From Brevibacterium sanguinis (GTDB taxonomy: Bacteria; Actinomycetota; Actinomycetes; Actinomycetales; Brevibacteriaceae), in assembly GCF_003315415.1 (NCBI RefSeq), contig NZ_QNSB01000004.1:186001-250000 (forward strand): a stretch of 64,000 bases of DNA, read 5' to 3'. Of this stretch, positions 45,331-55,820 are shown in pieces; the stretch's first letter is position 1, and the number at the start of each line of letters is the position of its first letter. The notes under the pieces were generated by a model. That model had not been told where the DNA came from. It ran no database searches and saw nothing but the letters and a program-made list of their open reading frames with translations. A program made the translations under genes and the position numbers.

Positions 45331-46683
45331 GGGAGTACGGTGCCGGCGCCACTCTCGCACGCACACGCACCTGCCGGTGGCGTTCGACGGACGGCTTGGC
45401 CGTGTTCGGGTCCTCGCCCCACAGCACCTCCACCTCGGTGCCGGGCTCGGCATAGTCGGGCTCGACGCTCGCCAGCGACAGGAAAATCTGCTCATTCACG
45501 CTGTAGCCCACGTCGTGGGACAGACCGACGGCGTCGTCGCCGCAGCGCACGAGGTCGACCTGATGCTGGCCATAGCGGGCCTTCGGGAACTCGAGGAACT
45601 TCGCCGGCAGGCCGTCTTCGTACGCGGAACGCTGGATCGCCGCGACGTCCTCGGGATCCCAGACGAGCGACACCTTGACCCGATGCGCCCCAGCGGCGCG
45701 GCGCTCGAGCGCGGCTCTGCCGATGAAGTCATGGTCGAACCTGATCGTGCGACCGTAGCCGAGTTCGTACGGGGAGAGATAGTAGTCCTCGATGTCCTCG
45801 GATTCGAACGAGCCGGCCAGCGACCCGAGGCGGGCCGCCGGCAGCCAGGCGAGATACTCCTCGCTCCCCCGTCCCGTGTATATCGCGGGAAGCGGCGACG
45901 GCACCCACGCCGATTCGAGGTTCGCCGAGGAGTAGGCGCGCGAACCGACGAGCGTCAGCCCGAATTCGTCCCCCGCCTCGAGCAGCGCCTCCCGCACCCG
46001 CTCCCCCTCGACCCAGGGTCCGAACAGCTCGAAGCCGGGCATGCCCGCCATCCCGTGCCGGAGCGAACGGACGGTGACCCCGGCGATCTCGAAGGTCTCC
46101 ATTCCGAAGAACCGCGTCTCGGGCGCGGGGCGGCCCGTCACCCTCTCGAGCAGCGGCAGGGCGTTCGGTCCCTGCAGTTCGTACCGATAGACCTTCGGAT
46201 TCCCACCGCCGGCCGCCGCCCGCGCGATCGAGTTCGGGTCGCGGTCGAAGCTCACGTCATATCCACCGGTCTCACCGTGGTACTGCACCCAGTCGAGCAC
46301 CATGTGCCAGCCGACGAGGTCGTACTCGTCATCCGCCGCTCCGGCCGCACCGCTGAGATGGAACAGGATCGCGTCGCCGACGAGATGACCCTCGTGGTTG
46401 ACGGCGATGAATTGCTTCGCGGCGTTCGCAGGGAAGCGGGCGAAGCTGTTGACACCGGTGTCGCTGAGCAGGCGCGCGGCGTCGCGACCGCGGATGAAAA
46501 GGTCGCTCATGTGGTGGGACTGGTCGAGCAGCGCCACGGACTCTCGCCAGGCGCGCTGTTCCTCGATCCAGTTCGTGAACTCCGGCCGGACCGGGAACTG
46601 CGTCGGCAGGGCCTGCGCATTCCTCAGGTAGGAGACCGGTCCTCCGGCTGCGGCGATCGCCTCGGCGGCCGACTGCGACGTCA

Positions 46684-46684
<1 letters not shown>
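45299..46684 (-). CDS. LigM/DesA-like tetrahydrofolate-dependent O-demethylase, diverged copy (copy 3)
   Basis: The 461-residue protein keeps the GcvT/LigM frame: [65 protein letters not shown] (with the conserved Tyr) and [13 protein letters not shown]. It is less like the other two, with a Gly/Ala loop insertion near residue 110 and GGYDVSFDRDPNSIARAAAGGGN where they have SPSRP. A different methoxy substrate is therefore plausible. Its ATG overlaps the upstream stop as TGATG. Confidence 0.8.
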
Positions 46685-48123
<1,439 letters not shown>

Positions 48124-48192
48124 TCACGCTCTCCGGCCGTTGCAGGGCAGGACACCCCACCGCGGCTTCCCTATGTCCATAGTGTGTTCAGG

Positions 48193-48220
48193 TGACAACA
48201 TTGTCAACAAAAATGTTGAC
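48193..48220. promoter_or_regulatory. Compound palindromes, likely GntR operator between ligM-like copy 2 and galB
   Basis: A perfect 14-bp palindrome TGACAACATTGTCA (48193-48206) overlaps GTCAACA-AAAA-TGTTGAC (48203-48220). It includes TTGTCAACAA (48201-48210), the TTG-N4-CAA box shared with two other promoters. Confidence 0.6.
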
Positions 48221-48267
48221 GGGCTGTGGCGACTGTGCTTCTCTGATAATGATCGAGAGGACCGAAC

Positions 48268-49023
48268 ATGACAGCTGTGACCCCGTCTCTCCTTGTCGTC
48301 AGCGCCCACGCCGGCGACTTCGTCTGGCGCGCCGGCGGCGCGATCGCGGCGGCCGCCCAACGGGACGAACGGGCCACCGTCGTCTGCCTCTCCTACGGCG
48401 AGCGCGGCGAATCCGCCAGCCAGTGGCTCGCGGGCAGAACGCTCGACGAGATCAAGGAGATCCGCCGTGGCGAGGCCGAGGCCGCCGCGGCCGCACTGGG
48501 CGCCGACATCGAGTTCCTCGACCTCGGCGACTACCCGCTCGTCGAGAGCCAGGAAGCGGTGCAGCGGCTCATCGACGTCTACCGGCGGACCCAGCCGACG
48601 ACGGTGCTGACCCACCCCCTTGCCGACCCGTACAACGGCGACCATCCCGCCGCGGCCCGCATGGCGCTGCAGGCCCGCGTGCTCGCCCAGGCCATCGGGG
48701 TCGCGAACTCCGACGGCACGTACCCCGCCGAGGACGAGATCATCGGCGCCCCGCCGGTGTTCTTCTTCGAACCCCACCAGCCCGAACAGTGCGACTTCAA
48801 ACCGAACGTGCTGCTCGACATCACCGAGGCCTTCGATCGCAAACGCGCGGCCATGGAGTGCCTGCCCGCCCAGAAGCACATGTGGGAGTACTACACGCAG
48901 CTCGCCATCCGCCGCGGGGTCCAGGTCAGACGCAATGCCGGGCCCAACCTCGGCCTGCCCCACCGGACGCTGGGCGAGGCGTACATGCGCCACTTCCCGC
49001 AGGTCACCGGGGTGCTGCGATGA
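48268..49023 (+). CDS. galB: 4-oxalomesaconate hydratase GalB-like (PIG-L fold)
   Basis: The 251-residue protein belongs to the PIG-L deacetylase superfamily, which includes Pseudomonas putida GalB, the zinc-dependent hydratase of 4-oxalomesaconate in gallate and protocatechuate 4,5-cleavage. Metal residues match: His14 and Asp17 in SAHAGDFVW (AHAGDF replaces the AHPDDE of true deacetylases) and His126 in YNGDHPAAA. The following galC and galD genes, overlapping by four bases each, strongly support the assignment. Confidence 0.85.
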   Translation: MTAVTPSLLVVSAHAGDFVWRAGGAIAAAAQRDERATVVCLSYGERGESASQWLAGRTLDEIKEIRRGEAEAAAAALGADIEFLDLGDYPLVESQEAVQRLIDVYRRTQPTTVLTHPLADPYNGDHPAAARMALQARVLAQAIGVANSDGTYPAEDEIIGAPPVFFFEPHQPEQCDFKPNVLLDITEAFDRKRAAMECLPAQKHMWEYYTQLAIRRGVQVRRNAGPNLGLPHRTLGEAYMRHFPQVTGVLR

Positions 49024-49838
49024 GCGGGTCAGGACAGCGGGATGCCCCGGTGAGCCGCGCAGGCCAGCGGGATGCCGCGGTGGGCCGCACTGCAACGGCG
49101 GGCCCGGCTGCCCCTTCGATCAGGCCGGGCCCGACCGGCATCGTCGTCACCGACATCGCCCGCGCCGACGCCGAAGTCGTCTCGGCCCTGGGCGAGCACG
49201 GCGTCGCGACGGTGCACGAGGCGCTCGGTCGCGAGGGCCTCGTCGGGCGCGCGATCACGCCGATCCAGCGGGGAGCGAGGATCGCCGGATCCGCCGTCAC
49301 CGTGCTGTGCTGGCCCGGCGACAACTTGATGATCCACGCCGCCGTCGAGCAGTGCCGTGAGGGTGACGTGCTCGTCGTCACCACGGCTTCCCCCTCGTTC
49401 GACGGCGCCTTCGGCGACCTGTTCGCGACCGCGCTGAAGGCCCGCGGGGTGCGGGGGCTGGTCACGACCACCGGGGTGCGCGACACCGCGGACCTGCGCG
49501 AGATGGGCTTCCCGGCCTGGTCGGGATGCGTGCACGCGCAGGGCACGGTCAAGGCCACCTCCGGTTCGGTCAACGTACCAGTCCTCGTCGACGGCGCCCT
49601 GGTGAGTCCGGGCGACGTGATCGTCGCCGACGACGACGGCGTGGTGTGCGTGCCCCGCGAACGGGCCCCGGCAGCACTCGCGGCGGCCGACCGACGCGTC
49701 GCGAGGGAGAAGGCCGACCGCGAGGCCTACCTCGGCGGCGAGCTCAGCCTCGACCGCAAGAGACTGCGCGGTCTGCTCGACGAGCTCGGAGTGCGCTGGA
49801 TGACGCAGGCCGAGTATGAGGGACGCGACCGGCGATGA
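49020..49838 (+). CDS. galC: 4-carboxy-4-hydroxy-2-oxoadipate aldolase GalC-like (RraA fold)
   Basis: The 272-residue protein has the RraA-like aldolase core with the metal/substrate motif GVRGLVTTTGVRDTADL (Arg154-Asp155) and DGDVVVC-like DDDGVVCVPRE near the end. This class II aldolase splits carboxy-hydroxy-oxoadipate to pyruvate and oxaloacetate. The first 35 residues are a repeated Gln-Arg-Asp-Ala motif absent from family members of about 230 residues; a start further downstream is possible, but the ATG at 49020 overlaps the galB stop. Confidence 0.85.
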   Translation: MSGSGQRDAPVSRAGQRDAAVGRTATAGPAAPSIRPGPTGIVVTDIARADAEVVSALGEHGVATVHEALGREGLVGRAITPIQRGARIAGSAVTVLCWPGDNLMIHAAVEQCREGDVLVVTTASPSFDGAFGDLFATALKARGVRGLVTTTGVRDTADLREMGFPAWSGCVHAQGTVKATSGSVNVPVLVDGALVSPGDVIVADDDGVVCVPRERAPAALAAADRRVAREKADREAYLGGELSLDRKRLRGLLDELGVRWMTQAEYEGRDRR

Positions 49839-50917
49839 CCGGCCCGGCCGACCCCGCGATCGACGGCCTGCCCTGCATGCTCATGCGCGGCGGAACGTCG
49901 AAGGGGGCGTACTTCCTCGCGGAGGACCTGCCGCCCGACCGGGAATCGGTCGCGGACCTGATGCTGCGCGTCATGGGCAGCCCCGACGCCCGCCAGATCG
50001 ACGGCCTCGGCGGGGCGCATCCGCTCACGAGCAAGGTCGCGATCGTCTCGCGATCCCAGGAGCCCGGTGTCGACGTCGACTACCGCTTCCTGCAGGTGGG
50101 GGTCGACACGAGCGTCGTCGCCGACGCGCAGACCTGCGGCAACCTGCTCGCGGGGGTCGGCCCCTTCGCCGTCGAGCGGGGACTCGTGGACTGCGGGGAG
50201 GAGCGGACATCCGTCGTGATCCGCCTCGTCAACACCGGCGACACCGCGACCGCCACATTTCCCACCCGAGGCGGCCGTGTCGTGTATGACGGCGAGCAGT
50301 CGATCGACGGTGTGCCCGGGACGGCCGCCCCGGTCGAGATCGAGATGGGCGGCGATCCCGCTCCCCTGCTGCCGACCGGACACGCGGTCGACGTCATCGA
50401 GGACCACCGCGCCACTCTCGTCGACTGCGGCATGCCGGTCGTCATGCTCGACGCGGCCGAGTTCGGACTCACGGGCGACGAGGAACCGGCCGAGCTCGAG
50501 GCTAACACCGAACTCTCCGCCCGGATCGAGGCGATCCGCCTGCACGCCGGACCCCTGATGGGGCTCGGGGACGTCGCGGCCGAGACCGTTCCCAAGATGA
50601 TCCTCGTCTCCCCGCCGCGCCATGGAGGCGCCGTGGCGGTTCGCGCATTCATCCCGCACCGGGTGCACAGCTCGATCGGGGTGCTGATGGCCGCCTCGGT
50701 CGCCGCCGGGGTGCGCATCCCCTCCGCCGTCGGCAGCTCCTTCGCCGAGGTCTCCGCGGACCGTCGGGTGCCGCTCGAGCATCCGAGCGGCGTCTTCGAG
50801 GCCCTCGTCGAGGTCGAGGAGCGTCCCGGTGTCGGCTTCGTCGCCTCGTACTCCGCCAATCTGCGCACCGCGCGCAAGATCTTCGACGGTCTCGTGTTCC
50901 CGAGGCCGCGCCGATGA
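49835..50917 (+). CDS. galD: 4-oxalomesaconate tautomerase GalD-like (PrpF family)
   Basis: The 360-residue protein matches the PrpF/GalD isomerases: PCMLMRGGTSKGAYFLAEDLP at the start, GLGGAHPLTSKVAIVSRS, and ADAQTCGNLLAGVGPFAVE with the reactive Cys. GalD converts the keto and enol forms of 4-oxalomesaconate so that GalB can hydrate it. It overlaps galC by four bases and is followed 40 bases on by the ring-cleavage dioxygenase gene. Confidence 0.87.
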   Translation: MTGPADPAIDGLPCMLMRGGTSKGAYFLAEDLPPDRESVADLMLRVMGSPDARQIDGLGGAHPLTSKVAIVSRSQEPGVDVDYRFLQVGVDTSVVADAQTCGNLLAGVGPFAVERGLVDCGEERTSVVIRLVNTGDTATATFPTRGGRVVYDGEQSIDGVPGTAAPVEIEMGGDPAPLLPTGHAVDVIEDHRATLVDCGMPVVMLDAAEFGLTGDEEPAELEANTELSARIEAIRLHAGPLMGLGDVAAETVPKMILVSPPRHGGAVAVRAFIPHRVHSSIGVLMAASVAAGVRIPSAVGSSFAEVSADRRVPLEHPSGVFEALVEVEERPGVGFVASYSANLRTARKIFDGLVFPRPRR

Positions 50918-50957
50918 TCCCCAGCCACCTCCATCCGCTGTCAGAGAGGACCGCACC

Positions 50958-51908
50958 ATGACCGACCACACCTCGTTCGACGTCGCCCACCTCGCCAACG
51001 TCGAGCTGCTCACCCCGAAGTTCGAGGAGAGCCTCTGGTTCTTCCGCGACCTGCTCGCCATGCGGGTCGTCGAACAGTCCGACGGTGTCGCCTACCTGCG
51101 CACCTGGGACGACTACGAGCTGTACACGATCAAGCTCACCGCCTCCGCTGCCGCAGGGGTGGGTCGCACCTCCTTCCGAGCGGCCAGCCAGGAGGCGCTG
51201 GAGCGCCGCGTCGCCGCGATCGAGTCTCTCGGCCTCGGCGAGGGCTGGGTCGACGGCGAGGTCGGCACCGGTCCGACCTTCATGTTCCGCGACCCCGACG
51301 GGCACTCGATGGGGATCTACTACGAGACCGAGCGCTACGTCGCCGGTGACGAGGATCGGCCCGCGCTGAAGAACCAGGCCTCGGCCTTCCCCGGTCGCGG
51401 CGTCAATGCCCGCAGGCTCGACCACATCAACTATCTCGGCAAGGACGTCGAGGCCAACGGTGAATTCCTCATCGCTGCCCTCGGAATGCGCGAGAGCGAG
51501 CGGATCCGGCTCGACTCCGGCAGGTTCGCAGCGTGGTGGTTCCACTTCGGCCTCAAGTCCTACGACGTCGTCTACAGCGACGACTGGAAGAAGCACGGCA
51601 ACCGCCTCCACCACATCGCGTTCGCGCCCGACACCCGCGAGGACATCCTCAAGGCCGCCGACATCTTCCTGGAGAACGGGATCTACATCGAGTCGGGCCC
51701 GCACAAGCACGCGATCAACCAGACGTTCTTCCTCTATGTCTGGGAGCCAGGGGGCAACCGCATCGAGTTCGCGAACGCCGGCGCCCGCCTCCTCCTCGAC
51801 CCCGACCAGCCGGTCGTCGAGTGGAGCGAGGAGGAACGCAAGAAGGGCCAGGCCTGGGGAATGAAGACCATCGAGAGCTTCCACACCCACGGCACCCCGG
51901 TGGTGTAG
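50958..51908 (+). CDS. VOC-fold extradiol dioxygenase (catechol 2,3-dioxygenase-like)
   Basis: The 316-residue enzyme has two VOC modules and an iron site His156 (RRLDHINYL), His219 (LHHIAFAPD) and Glu270 (NRIEFANAG), with the same spacing as XylE (His153, His214, Glu265). The C-terminal GQAWGMKTIESFHTHGTP occurs in catechol 2,3-dioxygenases of Gram-positive bacteria. It closes the galBCD operon, so it probably opens gallate, protocatechuate or 3-O-methylgallate, a job done by the unrelated LigAB fold in proteobacteria. The start follows AGAGAGGA. Confidence 0.88.
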   Translation: MTDHTSFDVAHLANVELLTPKFEESLWFFRDLLAMRVVEQSDGVAYLRTWDDYELYTIKLTASAAAGVGRTSFRAASQEALERRVAAIESLGLGEGWVDGEVGTGPTFMFRDPDGHSMGIYYETERYVAGDEDRPALKNQASAFPGRGVNARRLDHINYLGKDVEANGEFLIAALGMRESERIRLDSGRFAAWWFHFGLKSYDVVYSDDWKKHGNRLHHIAFAPDTREDILKAADIFLENGIYIESGPHKHAINQTFFLYVWEPGGNRIEFANAGARLLLDPDQPVVEWSEEERKKGQAWGMKTIESFHTHGTPVV

Positions 51909-51911
51909 GCG

Positions 51912-51933
51912 CGGTCCCGCAGCGGCGGGACCG
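51912..51933. terminator. Hairpin after the dioxygenase gene
   Basis: CGGTCCCGC (51912-51920) and GCGGGACCG (51925-51933) pair across a four-base loop, between convergent dioxygenase and P450 genes. Confidence 0.7.
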
Positions 51934-52000
51934 GGGGTGCGCGCTCGTGGGCGAGGTCGCCGGTGGGCGCTCGGGCGCGCGACCGCCGGTGGGCGCTTCC

Positions 52001-53233
52001 CTACGCGGCGGTCAGGCGCATGGGCAGCGACTCGAAGCCGCGCAGGGTGTTGTTCAGGTGCCTGCGCACGGGACCCGCGGATTCGAGCGCCGTGACCCGA
52101 TCGAGGAGCGCGTCGAGCACCGAGACCGCCTCGAGCCGCGCGATGTGCTGGCCGACGCACTGGTGGATCCCCATGCCGAATCCGACGTGCCCCGAGGGAT
52201 CGCGATCGAGGTCGAAGGCGTGCGGATCCTGCCAGCGCCGCCGGTCACGGTTCGCCGCGCCCAGGAACATCAGCACCTTCTCATCGGCGGGAATCCTCAC
52301 CCCCGCGATCTCGACGGTCTGCGTGGTCGTGCGGAAGAAGGTCTGCACGGGCGACTCGAGGCGCACCGCCTCCTCGAAGACACGCGGCAGCAGCGAGCGG
52401 TCCTCGCGCACACGCCGCCAGTCCTCAGGACGGTCGGCCATCATGTGCAGCACCGAGGCGATGCCCGTCACCGTCGTGTCGACGCCGGCCGTGAGCAGGG
52501 AGCGGACGACGAGCGGGGCCTGCTCCGTGGTGATGTCGCCCCGATCCGCGGCGGCCCAGATCTGCGCGCCGATGCCGTGGGAGGACAGGCTCTCGCGTCT
52601 GCACTGCTCGCCGATCCATGCCATGGTGGGGCCGATCGTCTCCTGAGCCTGGGTGACGAGGCGGTTCTGCGGGCCGAACGCATTGAACGCGAAATCACCG
52701 TAGGGCAGCAGGTGCTCGCGCCCCTCCTGACCGATGCCGATCGCATCGGGGAAGACGCGCAGCGGGAACACCTCGGCGAGGTCGGTCACGGCGTCGAACT
52801 CGCGTCCGCGTGAGAGCAGCTCGTCGACGACGTCACGCGCATCGGACCGCCACTGCGCCTCGAGCGCCCGCAGCCGGCGCGGTGACAGGAGCTTCGCGAG
52901 CACAGAGCGAGGGGCATCGTGGCGCGGCGGATCCGCTTCGAGAAGGACGCTCGGCGGACGCCAGGGCTTCTCCCTCCTGAAGTTGGCCAGTCCCACCCCC
53001 GCGGCCGACTGGAGTCCCTGCCAGTCGATGAGCGCGCGGTGCACGTCGTCGTAGCGCGCGACGGCGTACACGCGGTGGCTGTCGAGGTAGGTCACGGGCG
53101 CGGTCTCGCGCAGGCGCTCGTGGAACGGCAGCGGGTCGGTGAGGAACTCCTCGCTGAAGGGGTCGATGTCGAGATGCGGCACGGTGGCCGACGGTGCCGC
53201 CGACGTCGCGGCGGGTGACGGGGTGGTGGTCAT
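52001..53233 (-). CDS. pbdA: Cytochrome P450, CYP199-like (PbdA-type p-methoxybenzoate O-demethylase)
   Basis: The 410-residue P450 has the haem motif GFGMGIHQCVG (Cys359), the I-helix AGVDTT (Asp252, Thr253) and ExxR (Glu288-Arg291). The C-terminal NNTLRGFESLPMRL is characteristic of CYP199A enzymes, which demethylate 4-methoxybenzoate. Residues known to bind the carboxylate there have counterparts: Arg92, Ser95 and the pair Arg244-Ser245. It lies 18 bases after the reductase gene. Veratrate, trimethoxybenzoate or anisate are plausible substrates. Confidence 0.82.
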   Translation of the reverse strand: MTTTPSPAATSAAPSATVPHLDIDPFSEEFLTDPLPFHERLRETAPVTYLDSHRVYAVARYDDVHRALIDWQGLQSAAGVGLANFRREKPWRPPSVLLEADPPRHDAPRSVLAKLLSPRRLRALEAQWRSDARDVVDELLSRGREFDAVTDLAEVFPLRVFPDAIGIGQEGREHLLPYGDFAFNAFGPQNRLVTQAQETIGPTMAWIGEQCRRESLSSHGIGAQIWAAADRGDITTEQAPLVVRSLLTAGVDTTVTGIASVLHMMADRPEDWRRVREDRSLLPRVFEEAVRLESPVQTFFRTTTQTVEIAGVRIPADEKVLMFLGAANRDRRRWQDPHAFDLDRDPSGHVGFGMGIHQCVGQHIARLEAVSVLDALLDRVTALESAGPVRRHLNNTLRGFESLPMRLTAA

Positions 53234-53251
53234 GGTGGTCTCCGTGGGTTC

Positions 53252-54220
53252 TCAGATGCCGAGCACGAGGCGCGGGTCGCGGCTGCGCGAGACGCACGGG
53301 AACATGCAGTCCCCGAGCGCCCGCTCATGGTCGTCGAGCAGGGAGTCCCGGTGGTCGGGGTTGCCCTCGAGCACGTCGGTCTCGCAGGTTCCGCACACCC
53401 CCTTGGCGCAAGAGGTGATGATGTCGACGCCGGCTCTGCGCAATGCGTCGACGACGCTCTCGGACTCGCCGACCTGCGCCGACACTCCGCTGCGCGAGGC
53501 GATCACCTCGAACGCGGCCGGTGTCGGACCGTCGCCGTCCTGGGCGGTGAACCGCTCGACGCGGGGCGGCAGACCGCCCGGCACGGCCCCCCACGCCGCG
53601 ATCGCGTCGAGCAGGGGGACGGGACCGCAGGCGAACACGCGTACGGCAGGGTCCGTCGGTCGCCAGGACTCGAGGTCGGCGCGGCCGAGCCGGTCCGCGT
53701 CGTGAATGGTGACGCGATCCTCGTCTCCCGCGAGCACGGCAAGGCGGTCGAGGGCCGCGAGGCGGCTCGCGCTGCGGCCGAGGTAGAGCAGTCGCCAGGC
53801 CACGTCCAGGCGGTTCGCCTGCTCGATCATCGGCAGCAGCGGCGTGATTCCGATGCCACCCGCGATGAAGAGGTACTCCTCGGCGGGGGCGAGGCGGAAG
53901 TTGTTGCGGGGGCCGCCGAAGCCGAGCAGGTCTCCCTCCGACACCTCATCGTGCAGCGCGGCTGAGCCTCCCCGGCCGTCCGGTTCGCGCTGGACCATGA
54001 TCGTGTACTCGCAGGGTTTCCAGCGGTCGCCGCACAGTGAGTACTGGCGGACCATGCCGGCGCCCGCCCCATCGGCGGGGAGGATCAGGTCGATATGGGC
54101 CCCCGGCTCCCAGTCGGGCAGGCGACCGCCGTCGGCGGCTTCGAGCGTCAGCGCGACGACGTCGTCGGCGACCGTGCGTCTGCGCGCCAGGCGGAGAGCT
54201 GCAGATGTGCGATGGGTCAT
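53252..54220 (-). CDS. pbdB: PDR/VanB-type ferredoxin reductase, P450 partner (PbdB-like)
   Basis: The 322-residue flavoprotein has FMN/NAD domains (RQYSLCGDRWKPCEYTIMV, FIAGGIGITPLLPMIEQA and VFACGPVPLLDAI) and a C-terminal plant-type 2Fe-2S domain with CAKGVCGTCETDV and a distant fourth Cys in GDCMFPCVS. It takes electrons from NADH to an oxygenase. Its place before a P450 gene makes it the electron donor of that P450, as in the Rhodococcus PbdAB pair. A divergent IclR gene probably controls both. Confidence 0.85.
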   Translation of the reverse strand: MTHRTSAALRLARRRTVADDVVALTLEAADGGRLPDWEPGAHIDLILPADGAGAGMVRQYSLCGDRWKPCEYTIMVQREPDGRGGSAALHDEVSEGDLLGFGGPRNNFRLAPAEEYLFIAGGIGITPLLPMIEQANRLDVAWRLLYLGRSASRLAALDRLAVLAGDEDRVTIHDADRLGRADLESWRPTDPAVRVFACGPVPLLDAIAAWGAVPGGLPPRVERFTAQDGDGPTPAAFEVIASRSGVSAQVGESESVVDALRRAGVDIITSCAKGVCGTCETDVLEGNPDHRDSLLDDHERALGDCMFPCVSRSRDPRLVLGI

Positions 54221-54261
54221 AGTCTGGAGCCTAGTGACGCCGGTTTCCGCCCACAGATAGA

Positions 54262-54278
54262 ATTCCGTTCAACGGAAT
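54262..54278 (+). promoter_or_regulatory. IclR-type palindromic operator
   Basis: ATTCCGTT-C-AACGGAAT is a perfect 17-base palindrome between the reductase gene and the divergent IclR gene. A 14-of-17 match precedes the dehydrogenase gene at 44367. Confidence 0.65.
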
Positions 54279-54316
54279 CGGCTCGATGGCGAGCCGCTCA
54301 CTTCGGGAGGGCGATG

Positions 54317-55186
54317 ATGGCCAGAGGTTCTGACGGCGAGTCCGTGCTGCACAAACACCTGCGCGTGCTCGACGCCTTCGAGTCGCAGCGACCGGAGCTG
54401 ACGCTGTCGGAGATCATCGCGACCACCGGGCTCGCGGCGTCGTCGGCGCATCGCCTGGTGGGTGAGCTCGAACACGAGGGGCTGCTGGAACGCGGCCCCG
54501 ATCGACGCTACCGACTCGGGATTCGGCTGTGGGAATACGCCTCGCGCACGCCAGGGGCGATCGGCCTGCGGGAGCTCGCGCGGCCCTGGCTTGACGCGGT
54601 GCATGTCCGGGTCCGGCAGCACACGCAGCTCGCGGTGCTGCGCGGGCACGAGGTTCTCTTCATCGACCGTCAGTCCACACGTGATGCGGTCATCAACGCG
54701 ACGCTGATCGGCGGCAGGATTCCGCTTCCGCTGAGCTCCAGCGGAATCGTGCTTCTCGCCCACGCCGAAGCAGAGCTCATCGAACGCGTCATCGCAGCGG
54801 GCTGGCCGCGCATGACACCCGATTCGCCCTCCGACGGCGCGGAGCTTCGCAAGCTTCTCAGCCACGCACACGCGCGAGGCTACGCCGTGTGCGACGGTTT
54901 CATCCATGAGGAGTCCCGCGGCATCGCTGTTCCTGTGTTCGGTCCCACCAGGGAACCGGTCGCCGCACTCGGTGTGGTCGTCGCCCGCGACGATGGCTCT
55001 CCCCTCGGCATCGTCGAGCTGCTCAAGGGCGCCGCCCGCGGCATCTCGCAGGCGTTGGTCTCGACCGAGACCGGAATCCAGTCGCTGCTGACCACCTCCC
55101 GTGCCTCGCTCGAGTACTTCGCGCAACTCGACGACGAGCACCAGAGCCTGCACCGCGAGCGCCGGATCGATGCGAGCATGCGCTGA
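54317..55186 (+). CDS. IclR-family transcriptional regulator
   Basis: The 289-residue protein has an N-terminal winged helix (LTLSEIIATTGLAASSAHRLVGELEHEGLLERG) and an effector domain with GRIPLPLSSSGIVLLAHA and a CDGFIHEESRGIAVPVFG region. IclR proteins of this kind regulate aromatic acid genes. A double ATG occurs at 54314 and 54317; the second is at better distance from GGGAGG. It faces away from the P450-reductase operon. Its 3' end is tandemly duplicated. Confidence 0.87.
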   Translation: MARGSDGESVLHKHLRVLDAFESQRPELTLSEIIATTGLAASSAHRLVGELEHEGLLERGPDRRYRLGIRLWEYASRTPGAIGLRELARPWLDAVHVRVRQHTQLAVLRGHEVLFIDRQSTRDAVINATLIGGRIPLPLSSSGIVLLAHAEAELIERVIAAGWPRMTPDSPSDGAELRKLLSHAHARGYAVCDGFIHEESRGIAVPVFGPTREPVAALGVVVARDDGSPLGIVELLKGAARGISQALVSTETGIQSLLTTSRASLEYFAQLDDEHQSLHRERRIDASMR

Positions 55187-55233
55187 CCGCGGGGTTCCCG
55201 ATCGACGCCGGCATGCTGACCGCGGGGTTCCCG
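55166..55233 (+). repeat. Tandem duplication spanning the IclR stop codon
   Basis: A 35-base unit at 55166-55200, which includes the stop codon of the IclR gene, recurs as a 33-base unit at 55201-55233. Confidence 0.8.
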
Positions 55234-55273
55234 AGCTGAGTGTGACGAATCCGGACCCCGGCGAGGTCGCTGC

Positions 55274-55633
55274 TCAGCTGGACCGGCGCGTCCAGAAGCC
55301 GTGGTGCCCTGCGGCCGCCTTGTCCTCGAGCAACGGGCCGACCACCTCGATCTCCCGCTGTCCGCGGCGATGACCTCACAGCAGGGCAGGTCGAAGGTCG
55401 GGTTCTCCGGGTCGTCACCATTCAGGGCCAGCAGGCGAGCTTCCGACAGCGCGGAGACGATCCGACCGATCCCGCTCCAGTACACCGCCGCCGTGCACAC
55501 GACGCACGGCTCCGCGCTGGTGCAGAGGGTCGCCGAGGCAAGCACCTCCGCACTGAGCATGCGGGCGGTCTCCGCTGCGACGCCCAATTCGGCGTGCTGG
55601 GTCGAGTCGCCCTCGGGCGGCATCGAGTTGTTG
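55274..55633 (-). pseudogene. Decayed partial copy of the nucleobase deaminase
   Basis: About 360 bases closely match the deaminase end of the gene at 58445 (NNSMPPEGD, THAEL, TSAEPCVVCTAAVYW and TGDDPENPTFDLPC correspond). The copy lacks any N-terminal part or start, and a one-base deletion after the LPCCEV codons shifts the frame and destroys the C-terminus. Zinc-binding residues survive in the readable part. The rest of 55187-55820 shows no gene. Confidence 0.85.
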
Positions 55634-55820
55634 TCTTCTCCGTCTGCGGCACCTTCGTGTGCACGAGATCGGCAGGGACGGTGACGACACGTTCCGCGTG
55701 ATTTGAGGAGACGTTGTCGACTACATTGCCAGGCCGCGGAACCTCCAGATTGCGGGGCGGAGCTAGGAATATTCCAGAGCCGGCCCGGACGCACTTCTCC
55801 CATTACATCCTGCCCGGCAG

